A stretch of 64,000 nucleotides of DNA from CAVZXS01 sp963779325 (GCA_963779325.1 CAVZXS010000034.1:4931-68930), one strand, 5' to 3'; positions 54,125 to 63,999 are shown, counted from the first letter of the stretch. Translations and numbers: made by a program. The notes: a model not told the origin generated them from the letters alone.

Positions 54125-55057
54125 ATGGCCTATTACGAACAACAAAATAAACGCCGTTTTTTACTCGGTCAACAAAACAATGCACTGGTATTGCTTATCA
54201 GCATCAACCTGATTATATTTTGCATACTCGCATTTGTTAAGCTTATGTATTTTGTAAATGAGGGAGATACCACTTCAGGCATTGTAAAATACAATACGAA
54301 TTTTTTACAATGGGTTGGCATACCTGCCGATACGCATAAATTACTTGTACGACCCTGGACTGTCTTAACCCATATGTTTGTACACGACAGGGTATGGCAT
54401 ATCATCGGTAATATGATTTGGCTTTGGGTGTTTGGTTATATTTTCCAGGATTTTACCGGTAACAAAAAAATTATTCCCGTATACATTTACGGCGCACTGG
54501 CCGGCGCATTGGCATTCATTCTTGCTTATAATTTTTTGCCCGCATTAAAACCCGGTTTATCAGTTGCATCCGCCATCGGTGCATCGGCGGGTATTATGGC
54601 CATTGCCGTTGCCACTACTATGATAGCTCCCGATTTTCGTTTCTTTCCTTTTATTAACGGCGGTATTCCGCTGTGGGTTATCACCGTAATCTATGTTATA
54701 ATTGATTTTGCATCGATACCTTACAGCAATCACGGCGGACATATTGCTCACCTGGCCGGTGCGGCCATGGGTTTTTTGTTTATTTATTTAATGCGTCGCG
54801 GCCACGACTGGAGTGAGTGGATGAACAATGCTTACGATTGGGTTAATAATTTATTTAATCCTGATAAACCCAAAAAAGGAAAAAGTATAAAAGAAGAATT
54901 GTTTTATAAATCCACTTCAAAACCTTTTACACGAACACCCAACCTTACACAAAAAAGAATTGATGATATTCTTGATAAGATAAATCAAAAGGGATTTGAC
55001 AGCCTGACCCAGGAAGAAAAAGACTTATTGAAAAAAGCGGCTGAGGAAGATGTATAA
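54125..55057 (+). CDS. Rhomboid-family intramembrane serine protease 2
   Basis: 310 residues from the ATG at 54125. The catalytic serine is in IGASAGIMAIAVA, the histidine in HIAHLAGAAMGF, and the HIIGNMIWLWVFGYIF helix is conserved. The C-terminal 70 residues are a cytosolic helical tail (RIDDILDKINQKGFDSLTQEEKDLLKKAAEED), commonly seen in Bacteroidota rhomboids. It follows the first rhomboid gene with an 83-bp gap. Confidence 0.92.
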   Translation: MAYYEQQNKRRFLLGQQNNALVLLISINLIIFCILAFVKLMYFVNEGDTTSGIVKYNTNFLQWVGIPADTHKLLVRPWTVLTHMFVHDRVWHIIGNMIWLWVFGYIFQDFTGNKKIIPVYIYGALAGALAFILAYNFLPALKPGLSVASAIGASAGIMAIAVATTMIAPDFRFFPFINGGIPLWVITVIYVIIDFASIPYSNHGGHIAHLAGAAMGFLFIYLMRRGHDWSEWMNNAYDWVNNLFNPDKPKKGKSIKEELFYKSTSKPFTRTPNLTQKRIDDILDKINQKGFDSLTQEEKDLLKKAAEEDV

Positions 55058-55146
55058 TTGCTGCCTGTACGGCGCTTAAAAAATATTTTATCATTCACTA
55101 TTTATACTTCGTTTCTTTAGTTTACGTTTTATAGGTAAATTGCAAT

Positions 55147-56277
55147 GTGCCAAGTAACATACGCCGTTTAAGCAAACGCTTTTTTATTATTCTCAATGTA
55201 ATAACCGCCGTGGTTTTTTTATTATCGTGCCTGGTTCCTTATCTCAACCCGGCACAATGGTGGTTTATCGCATTCCTCGGGCTTGGCTTTCCCATTACAC
55301 TTTTACTTGTTATCGCCTTCGCTCTATTCTGGCTTATACTTCACCCCAAATTAGCCCTTATTTCCGTTGTTGTTTTATTAATCGGTTATAAAAGCATCAG
55401 TGTATTTTTTGCTTTTCATACACAACCGCCCGCATTTATTACCGCCAAAGACAGCAATACGCTTCGTGTAGCTACCTGGAACGTGGCCCGGTTTATTGAA
55501 TTGAAAAAGAATAAAAACAAAGGTAGTCAGACAAGATTGAAGATGATGGAACAGATTAAGGAACAAAACGCCGATGTGCTTTGCTTACAGGAATTCTTTC
55601 ACTCGGATGATAATGCTTATTACCCCAATCTTTATTATATAAGAGATAAATTAAACTACCCGTATTACTATTATTCATTCGGCAATGACGGGTACAGGCA
55701 TTATATCGGCACCGTTATTTTTTCCAGGTTCCCTATTATAGATTCCGGAATGGTTGAATTCCCTCCGCCCTCATTGCCCGAAGCGGTAATGCATACCGAC
55801 ATAAAATTTAATAATGATACCATAAGAATTTATTCTACCCACTTGCAATCGGTACAGTTCAGAAAAACAGATTATGAAAATATTGACGGCATAAAAAAAG
55901 CGGATGACAGCCTGCTCCGTCGGTCAAAAACAATACTGTCAAAATTAAAAAGAGGCTTTACCAACCGCGGCAGGCAGGCTCAAATAGTAAAAAAGGAATT
56001 GTATGAAAGCCCTTATCCCAAATTGATGTGCGGCGATTTTAATGATGTACCCAATTCCTATGCTTACTTTACCATTCGCGGCAATATGCAGGACGCTTTT
56101 TTAAAGAAAGGATATGGTATCGGCCGCACTTTTTCGTCCCTTTCACCTACGCTGCGTATTGATTATATCTTGGCGGATAATACTTTTAAAATTCTACAGT
56201 TTAACCGTATCAAGAATGACTATTCCGATCATTATATGCTGGTAACCGACATGCAACTGAAAAGTGCCAAGCACTGA
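55147..56277 (+). CDS. Endonuclease/exonuclease/phosphatase-family membrane protein
   Basis: 376 residues, GTG start. The first 100 residues hold three membrane helices. The EEP domain follows with VATWNVARF, VLCLQEFF, STHLQSVQF, MCGDFNDVPNSYAY and DYILAD plus YSDHYML, the usual catalytic set (N, E, D, N, H). Substrate unknown; a phosphodiesterase acting on the outside of the membrane is plausible. It follows the rhomboids; the spacing suggests separate transcription. Confidence 0.88.
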   Translation: MPSNIRRLSKRFFIILNVITAVVFLLSCLVPYLNPAQWWFIAFLGLGFPITLLLVIAFALFWLILHPKLALISVVVLLIGYKSISVFFAFHTQPPAFITAKDSNTLRVATWNVARFIELKKNKNKGSQTRLKMMEQIKEQNADVLCLQEFFHSDDNAYYPNLYYIRDKLNYPYYYYSFGNDGYRHYIGTVIFSRFPIIDSGMVEFPPPSLPEAVMHTDIKFNNDTIRIYSTHLQSVQFRKTDYENIDGIKKADDSLLRRSKTILSKLKRGFTNRGRQAQIVKKELYESPYPKLMCGDFNDVPNSYAYFTIRGNMQDAFLKKGYGIGRTFSSLSPTLRIDYILADNTFKILQFNRIKNDYSDHYMLVTDMQLKSAKH

Positions 56278-56285
56278 AATAAGGC

Positions 56286-56684
56286 TAATTCTTTTGTTGA
56301 GGTGCTATTAGTATTTTTTCTTGAAAATAGAGGACTCTATCAGCGCCTTGTTCCCGGCCTGTTTGAATAATCTCCCTGCTTAGTTGAAGTTTGGCCGGGA
56401 ACACAGCGCCTTCAGGGTCGTTCAATATCACGAAGCGGCTGCCTCCGGCTATTCTCTTCGGAAAGAAAAAACATCTGCGAAGTTTTTGAGTCTGCATGTG
56501 CGTTGGCCGTTCCGGCGGCGGGGCATTCGCCGGAACTTGAATTTTTGGTTCTTTTGGTTCAAGCCAAAAGAACAAAGGGAAAAATATACAACTACATTCA
56601 GCGTAGTAAGCAAAAAAAAGAGGGGCTTCAGGCTTCATTAAACAACGGTTTCATAAATGATTTAGCACCTCAACAAAAGAATTA
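56286..56684. mobile_element. MITE-like element, 399 bp with 22-bp perfect terminal inverted repeats
   Basis: The left end (56286..56307) and right end (56663..56684) are exact reverse complements over 22 bp, with core cttttgttgaggtgc. There is no transposase. Internal palindromes include ttcttttgg...ccaaaagaa and tgttcccggcc...ggccgggaaca. An internal minus-strand frame of 117 codons uses atypical residues and reads through the termini, so it is not a gene. No clear target-site duplication was seen. Confidence 0.8.
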
Positions 56685-56873
56685 ACCTGAAATAAACATA
56701 TTTCCTGCAAATAATTATATTTGCCCCATGTTACTCCGCTCACATATCTTTTGTTGTTGTTTCGCTTAAAAGAGGCGATAAACACTATTTTTGTCTCACT
56801 TTACCAAACATTTCAAATTTATTTTTTATATAAAAGCTAATAGCCGCAGCTATTGGCTAATAGCTAAATAATC
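56685..56873. other. Upstream region of cysS
   Basis: 189 bp without a gene. Contains gctaatagccgcagctattggctaatagc, which partly folds on itself, just before cysS. No -7 box of the TAnnTTTG type was found. Confidence 0.35.
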
Positions 56874-58368
56874 ATGAGCGAATTAAAAGTTTATAATTCA
56901 CTATACAAGACAAAAAGAAGTTTTTACTCCTGTTACACCCGGTCATGCAGGTATGTATGTATGCGGACCAACCGTAAGCGGCGAAAGTCATTTGGGACAT
57001 GCAAGACCCTATATAACTTTTGATGTAATTTTCAGATACCTGCAACACTTAGGTTATAAAGTAAGGTATGTGCGCAACATTACAGATGCCGGCCATTTTG
57101 AAGAAGAAGGCAGAGAAGCAGAAGATAAAATTTCGAAAAAAGCGGTGCTTGAAAAATTAGAACCGATGGAGCTGGTACAGAAATATACCAACCTCTATCA
57201 TTGGGGAATGGCGCAGTTTAATTGCCTGCCGCCTACAATAGAACCAACCGCTACGGGACATATTGTAGAACAAATAGGCATGATTGAGCAAATTATTGAA
57301 GCAGGTTATGGTTATGTATCAAACGGCTCCGTTTATTTTAATGTAAAAAAATATGCGGCTAAATATGAATACGGAAAACTGAGCGGAAGAATTATTGAAG
57401 ATCTTTTAGAAACCACAAGAGAACTGGAAGGACAGGAAGAAAAAAAGGACCGTGCCGATTTTGCTTTGTGGAAAGCCGCGGCACCGGAGCATATTATGCG
57501 CTGGAAAAGTCCCTGGGGCGTAGGTTTCCCCGGCTGGCATATTGAGTGTTCGGCTATGGCTACAAAATATTTAGGCGCCTCGTTCGATATTCACGGCGGT
57601 GGTATGGACCTGCAATTTCCGCACCACGAAAGTGAAATAGCACAGAGCACCATTTGCAATCATTTATCACCCGTTCGTTATTGGATTCATAATAACATGA
57701 TTACCGTAGGCGGTAAAAAAATGGGTAAGAGTTACAACAATGTAATTAAACTTACGGAGCTGTTCAGCGGCAATCATCCTATTTTAGAAAAAGCTTATCA
57801 CCCGATGGTAATTCGTTTTTCTATTTTGCAAACGCATTATCGCAGTACGTTGGACTTCAGCAATGAGGCATTGCAGGCGGCGGAAAAAGGCTTGAAACGC
57901 TTGTGGGAAGCACATGAAAAACTACAGGTTATGAGCTACGTGCAAAACAAAACTGCGGCAGATACAGAACTTGAAACAAAAGTGGCGCTGCTTATCGCGG
58001 AGTTTGATGAATTTATGAATGATGATTTCAGTACGGCAAAAGTATTGGCCAATATGTTTGAGTTGGTACCGGTTATCAATTCAATGAAAGATAAAACGAT
58101 TACGGTATCAGCTTTAAGTGCGGAAACGTTTGCTTCGTTACAAAAACAATTTAAAATTTATATAGAAAATATATTTGGCTTACAAAGTATAGCAGGTGCT
58201 GATAATGAAAAGCTGAAAGGCGTTATGCAATTACTGATTGATATACGCAAAGAAGCAAAAAATAAAAAAGATTTTGCCACCGGCGATAAGATAAGAAATC
58301 AATTAGGCGAAGTCGGTATTTTATTAAAAGATGAAAAAGATGGAAGCATGAGTTGGGAAACAACTTAA
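56874..58368 (+). pseudogene. cysS: Cysteinyl-tRNA synthetase, start separated by one frameshift
   Basis: The ATG at 56874 gives MSELKVYNSLYKTK in frame. The family continuation EVFTPVTPGHAGMYVCGPTVSGESHLGHARPY lies one base off. Deleting one A from the A5 run at 56912..56916 fuses them. The remainder is intact: HIGH-type HLGHA, KMSK-type KMGKSYNN, zinc-binding C/H (MYVCGPT, IECSAM, HHESE), and the C-terminal helical domain. It charges tRNA-Cys and is essential, so a sequence error is likely. Uncorrected, translation could start only at the internal ATG 56953, losing the first 27 residues. Confidence 0.93.
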
Positions 58369-58374
58369 ACCTCT

Positions 58375-58530
58375 CATCTGTCATATTATTGTCTGTAATA
58401 CCATTTATATTTCACAAATAATCCCCGTCCGTACCGGCACGGGCGGGCAACCAACTCAGGTATTATGCCGACATAACAGCAGTTTAGTCCAATTGCATTG
58501 GACTATTACGGATGTATAATCGGTATAATT
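58375..58530. repeat. Palindromic intergenic element after cysS
   Basis: Contains agtccaat-tgc-attggact, ccccgtccgtaccggcacggg (folds partly) and ggtataatt, related to the ends of the 35.2-kb repeat and the 9.0-kb element. No gene. Confidence 0.5.
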
Positions 58531-58553
58531 TCCCGGCTTGCCGGGATTTTTTT
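58531..58553 (+). terminator. Rho-independent terminator after cysS
   Basis: CCCGGC-tt-GCCGGG stem followed by a seven-T run, 163 bp after the cysS stop. Confidence 0.8.
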
Positions 58554-58639
58554 ACAACTCACTCCAAACATCCTTACGGTTCACTCCCCCGCACTCATCC
58601 GCGCAGGTTTTTTGTTGTTATAAAAGAAAAACATCTATT

Positions 58640-59587
58640 ATGCAAATTAAAAATTATTTCAAGCGCATAGGCGCCATGACTTTAGCCACCGCTTTATTTA
58701 TAAGTTTTACCGGGTGCGAAGACGATGATCCTGCTCCGTTGCAACAAGACGATATCGTTGCTATCGTGGTTAACAATCCCGATTTCTCTTATTTAGAAGC
58801 AGCGGTTTTAAGAGCCGGCTTGGCGGATACATTAAAAACACAAGGGCTCACTGTATTTGCACCAACCAACGCAGCATTTGTGGCCGCAGGTTTTCCTACC
58901 GAAGCAGCTATTACAGCGGCTGATGTTAATGTTTTAAAAGCGGTACTTCGTTACCATGTATTAACTTCTATTGTTAAGGCAGCTGATGTGCCGGCAGGCC
59001 CCAATGCAGAAGTAACAACTTACGGCGGCGGAAAAATTTTTGCTACAAGGAACGCCTCGGGTGTTTTCATCAACGGTATTAAAGTAGACCAAGCTGATTT
59101 ATCTGCAAAGAATGGAGTGATACATGTAATAAACAAAGTGTTGCTTCCACCTGCGGCTAATATAGCCGGTGTTGCAATTGCCAATCCAAATTTTGCCCGT
59201 TTAGTACAGGCTTTGACTAAAACAGGTCTCGTGCCCGCAGTTAACGGCGCCGATGTAAGGACGGTATTTGCACCAACCAATGCAGCATTTGTAACAGCAG
59301 GCTTTGACAGTACGGCCATTGCAAATGCAGATGCTGCTACTGTTACCGCACTCAGCGATGTATTGAAGTTTCATGTGCTGAACGGCCGTGCATTCTCCAG
59401 CGATATAACCAACGGAGGTACAGCAGCTACCTTATTAACAGGTAAAAGCATAACATTCGCCATAAACGGAGCCAGTATTACCGCAAAGGGTGCGGGTAAT
59501 GGTACAAATTCAGCCCTTATCAGCCCCGCTAATATAATGGCTACCAACGGTGTTATACATGTAATAGACCGTGTGCTGTTGCCTTAA
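58640..59587 (+). CDS. Lipoprotein with two fasciclin (FAS1) domains
   Basis: 315 residues from the ATG at 58640; lipobox FTGC gives an acylated cysteine followed by EDDD, which may direct it to the outer membrane surface. Two FAS1 domains run about 45-175 and 180-314; each has the H1 motif (TVFAPTNAAFVAAG; TVFAPTNAAFVTAG) and an H2 end (GVIHVINKVLLP; GVIHVIDRVLLP). FAS1 domains mediate adhesion. Longer in-frame upstream start options run into non-family sequence. Confidence 0.92.
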   Translation: MQIKNYFKRIGAMTLATALFISFTGCEDDDPAPLQQDDIVAIVVNNPDFSYLEAAVLRAGLADTLKTQGLTVFAPTNAAFVAAGFPTEAAITAADVNVLKAVLRYHVLTSIVKAADVPAGPNAEVTTYGGGKIFATRNASGVFINGIKVDQADLSAKNGVIHVINKVLLPPAANIAGVAIANPNFARLVQALTKTGLVPAVNGADVRTVFAPTNAAFVTAGFDSTAIANADAATVTALSDVLKFHVLNGRAFSSDITNGGTAATLLTGKSITFAINGASITAKGAGNGTNSALISPANIMATNGVIHVIDRVLLP

Positions 59588-59603
59588 AAAACACCAAAAA
59601 ACT

Positions 59604-59637
59604 ACCGGCCTGTATGAACTACCGGCCGGTTTTTTTG
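59604..59637 (+). terminator. Terminator of the fasciclin gene
   Basis: accggcc/ggccggt stem with a 13-nt loop followed by seven T. Confidence 0.8.
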
Positions 59638-59654
59638 TTTAGAATTTTGATAAA

Positions 59655-60704
59655 ATGCTTTTCCGCAACAAATATCGCTACTGGTTTATACTTGGTTTGT
59701 CACTGTATACTTATGCCAATACGGCTTTTTGCAATCTGTATACATATTTCAATCTCCCTGTTTCACCATATCACGCCATAGGTATTATTTTTTTAATAAC
59801 GCTTGGCACTTGGGAAATCAGCAGGTTGCTGCATCCCTTGTTTAATAAATGGGTAGCCGGCGAAGAAAAAAGTTTGCAACGAAAAATAACGCTTTTCCTC
59901 AGCGCTACTTTTGTAAGTCTTCTCTTTACAACATTGGTTTGTTGGGTTTTCTCGCAATACATATTAGCGCAAATGGCGGGCTTGGGCATCGCACTGAAAC
60001 TTACACTTACATATACCGTTCTTGTCTCTTTGCTCTTTCATTTATTAAACGCCGTTTTTTATTATTTAAATCAATACAGAATTAAACAAGTGGAAGCGGA
60101 AGAGTTGATGCGAATGAATGTACAGGTTCAATTGCAACGTATACAATCGCAGGTCAATCCCCATTTTCTTTTCAATAACCTGAATGTACTGGCAGGAATG
60201 GTAATGAAAGAAAATGATGAAGCCAATAAATTTATCGAATCCTTCTCCAAAGTATACCATTACATTTTGCACAACCAGGACAGGGAATTGATAGCTTTGG
60301 GTAAAGAGCTGGAGTTTTTACAACCGTATAATTTTTTATTGAAAAAAAGGTTCCCGCAGTCCTTACAGATAGTTATAGATATACCGCCGGCTTATCATGA
60401 TCAATATATTGTGCCGGCCGCATTACAAATGTTGGTAGAAAATGCAATAAAGCACAATATCGCATCGCCGGGCAAGCCTCTCAAGATCAGCATAACCGTT
60501 ACCAACGAAAATGAATTGTGCGTACGCAATACCCTGCAGCCCAAGATCAGTAATGAACCGTCATCTAAAATCGGTTTAAAAAATATTGATGACAGGTATT
60601 TTTTAACCACGGGCCAACATATAACTATAGAACAGGGCGAAAAAGAGTTTATTGTTTTACTACCCGTTGTAACCGTTGAAAATTATGCAAGCATTAATAA
60701 TTGA
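59655..60704 (+). CDS. LytS-type sensor histidine kinase (His_kinase PF06580)
   Basis: 349 residues. Four membrane helices within the first 140 residues (for example FILGLSLYTYANTAFCNL, ISRLLHPLF). The histidine motif is QVNPHFLFNNLNVLAG, followed by MLVENAIKHNI (N-box) and KIGLKNIDDRY (G-box). It autophosphorylates and passes phosphate to the LytTR regulator encoded next, overlapping by 20 bp. Confidence 0.92.
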   Translation: MLFRNKYRYWFILGLSLYTYANTAFCNLYTYFNLPVSPYHAIGIIFLITLGTWEISRLLHPLFNKWVAGEEKSLQRKITLFLSATFVSLLFTTLVCWVFSQYILAQMAGLGIALKLTLTYTVLVSLLFHLLNAVFYYLNQYRIKQVEAEELMRMNVQVQLQRIQSQVNPHFLFNNLNVLAGMVMKENDEANKFIESFSKVYHYILHNQDRELIALGKELEFLQPYNFLLKKRFPQSLQIVIDIPPAYHDQYIVPAALQMLVENAIKHNIASPGKPLKISITVTNENELCVRNTLQPKISNEPSSKIGLKNIDDRYFLTTGQHITIEQGEKEFIVLLPVVTVENYASINN

Positions 60705-61449
60705 AGATGAATTACCGGCAGCGGAACGTTTACGTTTTTTACTGAACAAGTATCGTACTGATGTGGATGTTATCGCACACATCTACAGCGTAGAAGATGC
60801 CGTGCAGTGGCTTTCTCAAAATAATCACCCCGATATTTTATTCCTGGATATACATCTTGCCGATGGTTTTTGTTTTGATATTTTCAAAAAAATTGAATAT
60901 AAAAAGCCGGTGATATTTACAACGGCTTACGATCAGTACACATTAGATGCTTTTAAATTATTCAGTATAGATTATTTGTTGAAACCGATAACCGAAGAAG
61001 GCTTATTTGCCGCGTTGGATAAATTAGAAAGCATAACATCCTCAGGTAATGCCGCTAATGCGTATTCAGAAATTTCAAAAGTATTGCAGCAGTTGGAGCG
61101 ACCGCAGCACAAGGACAGGTTTTTAGCCCGTGCGGGTCAAAAAATGTTTTTTGTAGCTACCGAAGAAATAGAATATTTCCAGGCGGATGACAAAGTAGTG
61201 TACCTGGTAGATAAGCAAGGGAATAAATTATTAGTAGATTATACGCTGGACAAATTAGAGTCGCTTTTATACCCCAAAGATTTTTTCCGGCTCAACAGGC
61301 GATACATTGTACGCTACTCAAGTATAGCGCAGGTAAGGCCTTATATAAACAGCCGCCTGAAACTGATTTTAAAAAACGGGCAAAAGCAGGAAGAAGTTAT
61401 CATCAGCCGCGAAAGAGTACAATCTTTTCGGGAATGGGCCAACGGTTGA
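60685..61449 (+). CDS. LytTR-family response regulator
   Basis: 254 residues from the ATG at 60685. Receiver domain: MQALIIEDELPAAERL, phospho-acceptor in ILFLDIHLADG, TAYDQYTLDAF, and lysine in DYLLKPITEEG. LytTR DNA-binding domain: about 145-254 (FLARAGQKMFFVATEEIEYFQAD, FFRLNRRYIV). The start overlaps the kinase gene, giving coupled synthesis. An in-frame TTG at 60676 is less likely. Confidence 0.94.
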   Translation: MQALIIEDELPAAERLRFLLNKYRTDVDVIAHIYSVEDAVQWLSQNNHPDILFLDIHLADGFCFDIFKKIEYKKPVIFTTAYDQYTLDAFKLFSIDYLLKPITEEGLFAALDKLESITSSGNAANAYSEISKVLQQLERPQHKDRFLARAGQKMFFVATEEIEYFQADDKVVYLVDKQGNKLLVDYTLDKLESLLYPKDFFRLNRRYIVRYSSIAQVRPYINSRLKLILKNGQKQEEVIISRERVQSFREWANG

Positions 61450-61485
61450 CTTTTATAAACTCCCGGGTTCTTCTTATCTTGCTCA

Positions 61486-62091
61486 ATGCAATATATTGAA
61501 CATCTCTGCAAAGACAAAAAACTAAAAAAAGTAATTGACGGCAAAGAGCCGTTGAAAATAGCAAAGCGAAAAAAAGTTTACCTGCATTTATGTTACTCTA
61601 TCATGAGCCAGCAGCTTTCCGTTAAAGTAGCCGCTGTTTTTCATAAGCGTTTCCTTGCCTTATACGGTACTAAAGAACCCGCTGCATTGCAAATTGCGGA
61701 AACACCGTTTGAAACCTTACGAAATATAGGCTTATCAAATGCCAAAGCCAATTATGTATTAAACGTGGCCCGGTTTGCCATAGACAGCGGAATGGAATAT
61801 ACACAGCTCAGTAAAATGAGTAATGAAGACGTGATTAAATATCTTACACAAATAAAAGGTGTGGGACAATGGACGGTAGAAATGCTGCTGATGTTTACCC
61901 TGGGTCGCGAGGATGTTTTTGCCGTTGATGATTTGGGTATTCAAAATGCCATGATAGAAATGTATAAGTTAAATACTGAGAATAAGAAACAATTAAAAGA
62001 AGAGATGCTGCGCATTTCAAAAAAATGGAGTCCTTACCGTACGTATGCGTGTATGCACTTGTGGAGGTGGAAGGATACGCCGTTACCCTGA
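61486..62091 (+). CDS. DNA-3-methyladenine glycosylase, second HhH-GPD protein
   Basis: 201 residues. The helix-hairpin-helix is LTQIKGVGQWTVEMLLMFTL and the catalytic aspartate is in VFAVDDLGIQNAM. SIMSQQLSVKVAAVFHKRF is the conserved N-terminal helix. It repairs alkylated DNA. Residue text differs enough from the 25252 gene that this is a different subfamily rather than a recent duplicate. Confidence 0.9.
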   Translation: MQYIEHLCKDKKLKKVIDGKEPLKIAKRKKVYLHLCYSIMSQQLSVKVAAVFHKRFLALYGTKEPAALQIAETPFETLRNIGLSNAKANYVLNVARFAIDSGMEYTQLSKMSNEDVIKYLTQIKGVGQWTVEMLLMFTLGREDVFAVDDLGIQNAMIEMYKLNTENKKQLKEEMLRISKKWSPYRTYACMHLWRWKDTPLP

Positions 62092-62110
62092 AAGAAATGC
62101 AAGGGGAAAA

Positions 62111-62476
62111 TTAATTTTTGCAAATTAAAAACTGAAAAGCTTTCAGCTCAGCGTATCTGGCGGCAGCCAGTATTTTTTTTGATTTTTGGGTAATCTTATT
62201 ACGATTTACCAATTCATGCGCAATACAAAAATTTTCGCGGGTCTCGGTTTGTTGTAGAATGAAATGCAGGCATTCTACAGCCTGTTCAAGGGCCTGCTCA
62301 TTCATATTCTCATGTCTGAGCAGTACAATAATATCTCTGTTAGGAGTCTTCATTTCATCATTATGCTTAATAGCCAACCATACCTTTTTTATTGGGGCAT
62401 CCGCAATCGTTTCCCTTGGCCTTGGTTGTATACACATTACGACTGCAAGCAACAGCACACACAAAATATGCCGCAA
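62111..62476 (-). CDS. Unknown small exported protein
   Basis: 121 residues with a signal-like N-terminus (MRHILCVLLLAVVMCIQP). The mature part is mostly helical (LEQAVECLHFILQQTETR, KKILAAARYAELKAFQFLI). I do not recognise it. It is convergent with the glycosylase gene and divergent from the glycosyltransferase gene. Competing frames exist on the other strand, so support is moderate. Confidence 0.5.
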   Translation of the reverse strand: MRHILCVLLLAVVMCIQPRPRETIADAPIKKVWLAIKHNDEMKTPNRDIIVLLRHENMNEQALEQAVECLHFILQQTETRENFCIAHELVNRNKITQKSKKILAAARYAELKAFQFLICKN

Positions 62477-62587
62477 TTAATAACAACATATATATTTTAT
62501 TTGTTCGCATCATCATTTGGATTTGTAAATTAAACTATTTTACAAACAATTTAGTATGCTATATTACAAATAAATTAAAATTTTCTA

Positions 62588-63688
62588 TTGTCGGTAGAAC
62601 AAATACACAGAAAACCCCGCATTTTGGTGGCTCCGCTCGACTGGGGCCTTGGCCATGCCACAAGGTGTATACCTGTTATTAAGCAGCTGATTGCCAATAA
62701 TGCCGAGGTAATTATAGCAGCGGAAGGGCCTCATAAGTTGCTCCTAAGCGGCGAGTTTCCGGAAGCCTCTTTTATACAGTTAAACGGATACCGGGTAAAT
62801 TATGCAAAAACAAGAGCGGGTTTATTACGAAAAATATTTTTTCAAATACCTAAGATACTTAAAGCCATACGTGCCGAAAATGTGTGGTTGCAAAAAGTAG
62901 TGCGGGATCAACGAATTGATGCGGTAATTTCCGATAACCGTTTCGGTCTTTATCATACAAAAATCCCCTGCATTTTTATAACACACCAGTTACTGATCAA
63001 AAGCCCGTTTGGAGCCGGAAGCGAAAAATTTTTGCAAAAATGGAATTATAAAAACATACACAGGTTTTCCGCTTGCTGGATACCGGATAATGAAGGAATT
63101 GAAAATTTAGCCGGCAATTTATCGCACCCGGATAAAAAACCGATCGTTCCCCTTCGCTATATCGGTGTATTATCAAGATTTGAGAAAAAAGATGTTAAAG
63201 AAAAAAAAGATCATTTACTATTTATACTGAGCGGGCCCGAGCCGCAGCGTACTATTTTTGAAAATAAAATAATTAATGAAATAAGTCAATACAACGGTAC
63301 GGCCATTATTGTAAGAGGCTTGCCGGGCAATCCCACTGTTATACCATCTACCGGCATGATACAGTTTCATAATCATCTGCCGGCCGATGAGTTGAATAAA
63401 GAAATGGCAAAGGCCGAATATATCATCAGCCGCAGCGGATATACCACCGTAATGGATTTGGTAAAACTAAAAAAGAAATCAATTTTAGTACCCACGCCCG
63501 GCCAAACCGAACAGGAATACCTAGCAGGCTATTTAATGCAAAAGAAAATAGCGTTAGTCACCAATCAAAAGACCTTTTCATTGACTGCGGCCCTGCATCA
63601 GGCGGCAAATTTTAATTATTCATTTATTGAAACCGACGATGAAAAATTGAAGACAGCGATTAAAGAATTAGTTCAGGCCTTAGGATAA
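62588..63688 (+). CDS. MurG-like glycosyltransferase (GT28-type)
   Basis: 366 residues with a TTG start. The N-terminal glycine loop is PLDWGLGHATRCIPVI; the donor half has ILSGPEPQR and the ending SRSGYTTVMDLVKLKKKSILVPTPGQTEQEYLAGYL, matching GT28/UDP-GlcNAc-binding proteins. In Bacteroidota this group is annotated only as glycosyltransferase. Acceptor unknown. Its 3' end overlaps the SixA gene on the other strand by 16 bp. Confidence 0.85.
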   Translation: MSVEQIHRKPRILVAPLDWGLGHATRCIPVIKQLIANNAEVIIAAEGPHKLLLSGEFPEASFIQLNGYRVNYAKTRAGLLRKIFFQIPKILKAIRAENVWLQKVVRDQRIDAVISDNRFGLYHTKIPCIFITHQLLIKSPFGAGSEKFLQKWNYKNIHRFSACWIPDNEGIENLAGNLSHPDKKPIVPLRYIGVLSRFEKKDVKEKKDHLLFILSGPEPQRTIFENKIINEISQYNGTAIIVRGLPGNPTVIPSTGMIQFHNHLPADELNKEMAKAEYIISRSGYTTVMDLVKLKKKSILVPTPGQTEQEYLAGYLMQKKIALVTNQKTFSLTAALHQAANFNYSFIETDDEKLKTAIKELVQALG

Positions 63689-63999
63689 TCAAAAAATAAA
63701 AACTCTTTTTTGCCCTCCCGTATGTCTTTCCAATTATCTGAATACAGCTTTACGGCAAAAATGCCGCAGGTAGGAATACCGACTATCGGAATACTGTTAG
63801 GAGTCAGCATGTATGCAAATTCAGTTATACCCGGGTTATGAGAAAAAAGAGCGATGGTATTGAATTTATCATTCATGTTTTCTGCAACAGTATAAAAAAC
63901 TTCAAGGCCGGGCAGGTACAATTCGGGTTTATAAATAATTTCCTCTTCACTTATTTTAAATACTTCGGCAAAAAGACGGGCTGTTTTTTTTGCTCTCCT
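63673..63999 (-). CDS. SixA-type histidine phosphatase, 5' end outside the window
   Basis: About 108 C-terminal residues are present and the frame runs to the window edge. Visible motifs are RRAKKTARLFAEVF (the helix after the SPA.RA site) and IALFSHNPGITEFAYML with the second catalytic histidine. SixA-like enzymes remove phosphate from phosphohistidine. The N-terminal RHG motif is outside the window. Confidence 0.8.
   Translation of the reverse strand, partial: RRAKKTARLFAEVFKISEEEIIYKPELYLPGLEVFYTVAENMNDKFNTIALFSHNPGITEFAYMLTPNSIPIVGIPTCGIFAVKLYSDNWKDIREGKKEFLFFDYPKA

Noticed and set aside
56285..56638. 117-codon minus-strand frame
   Set aside because: It lies wholly inside the inverted-repeat element and ends in its terminal repeat; competing frames on the other strand are equally long, so it is not a gene.
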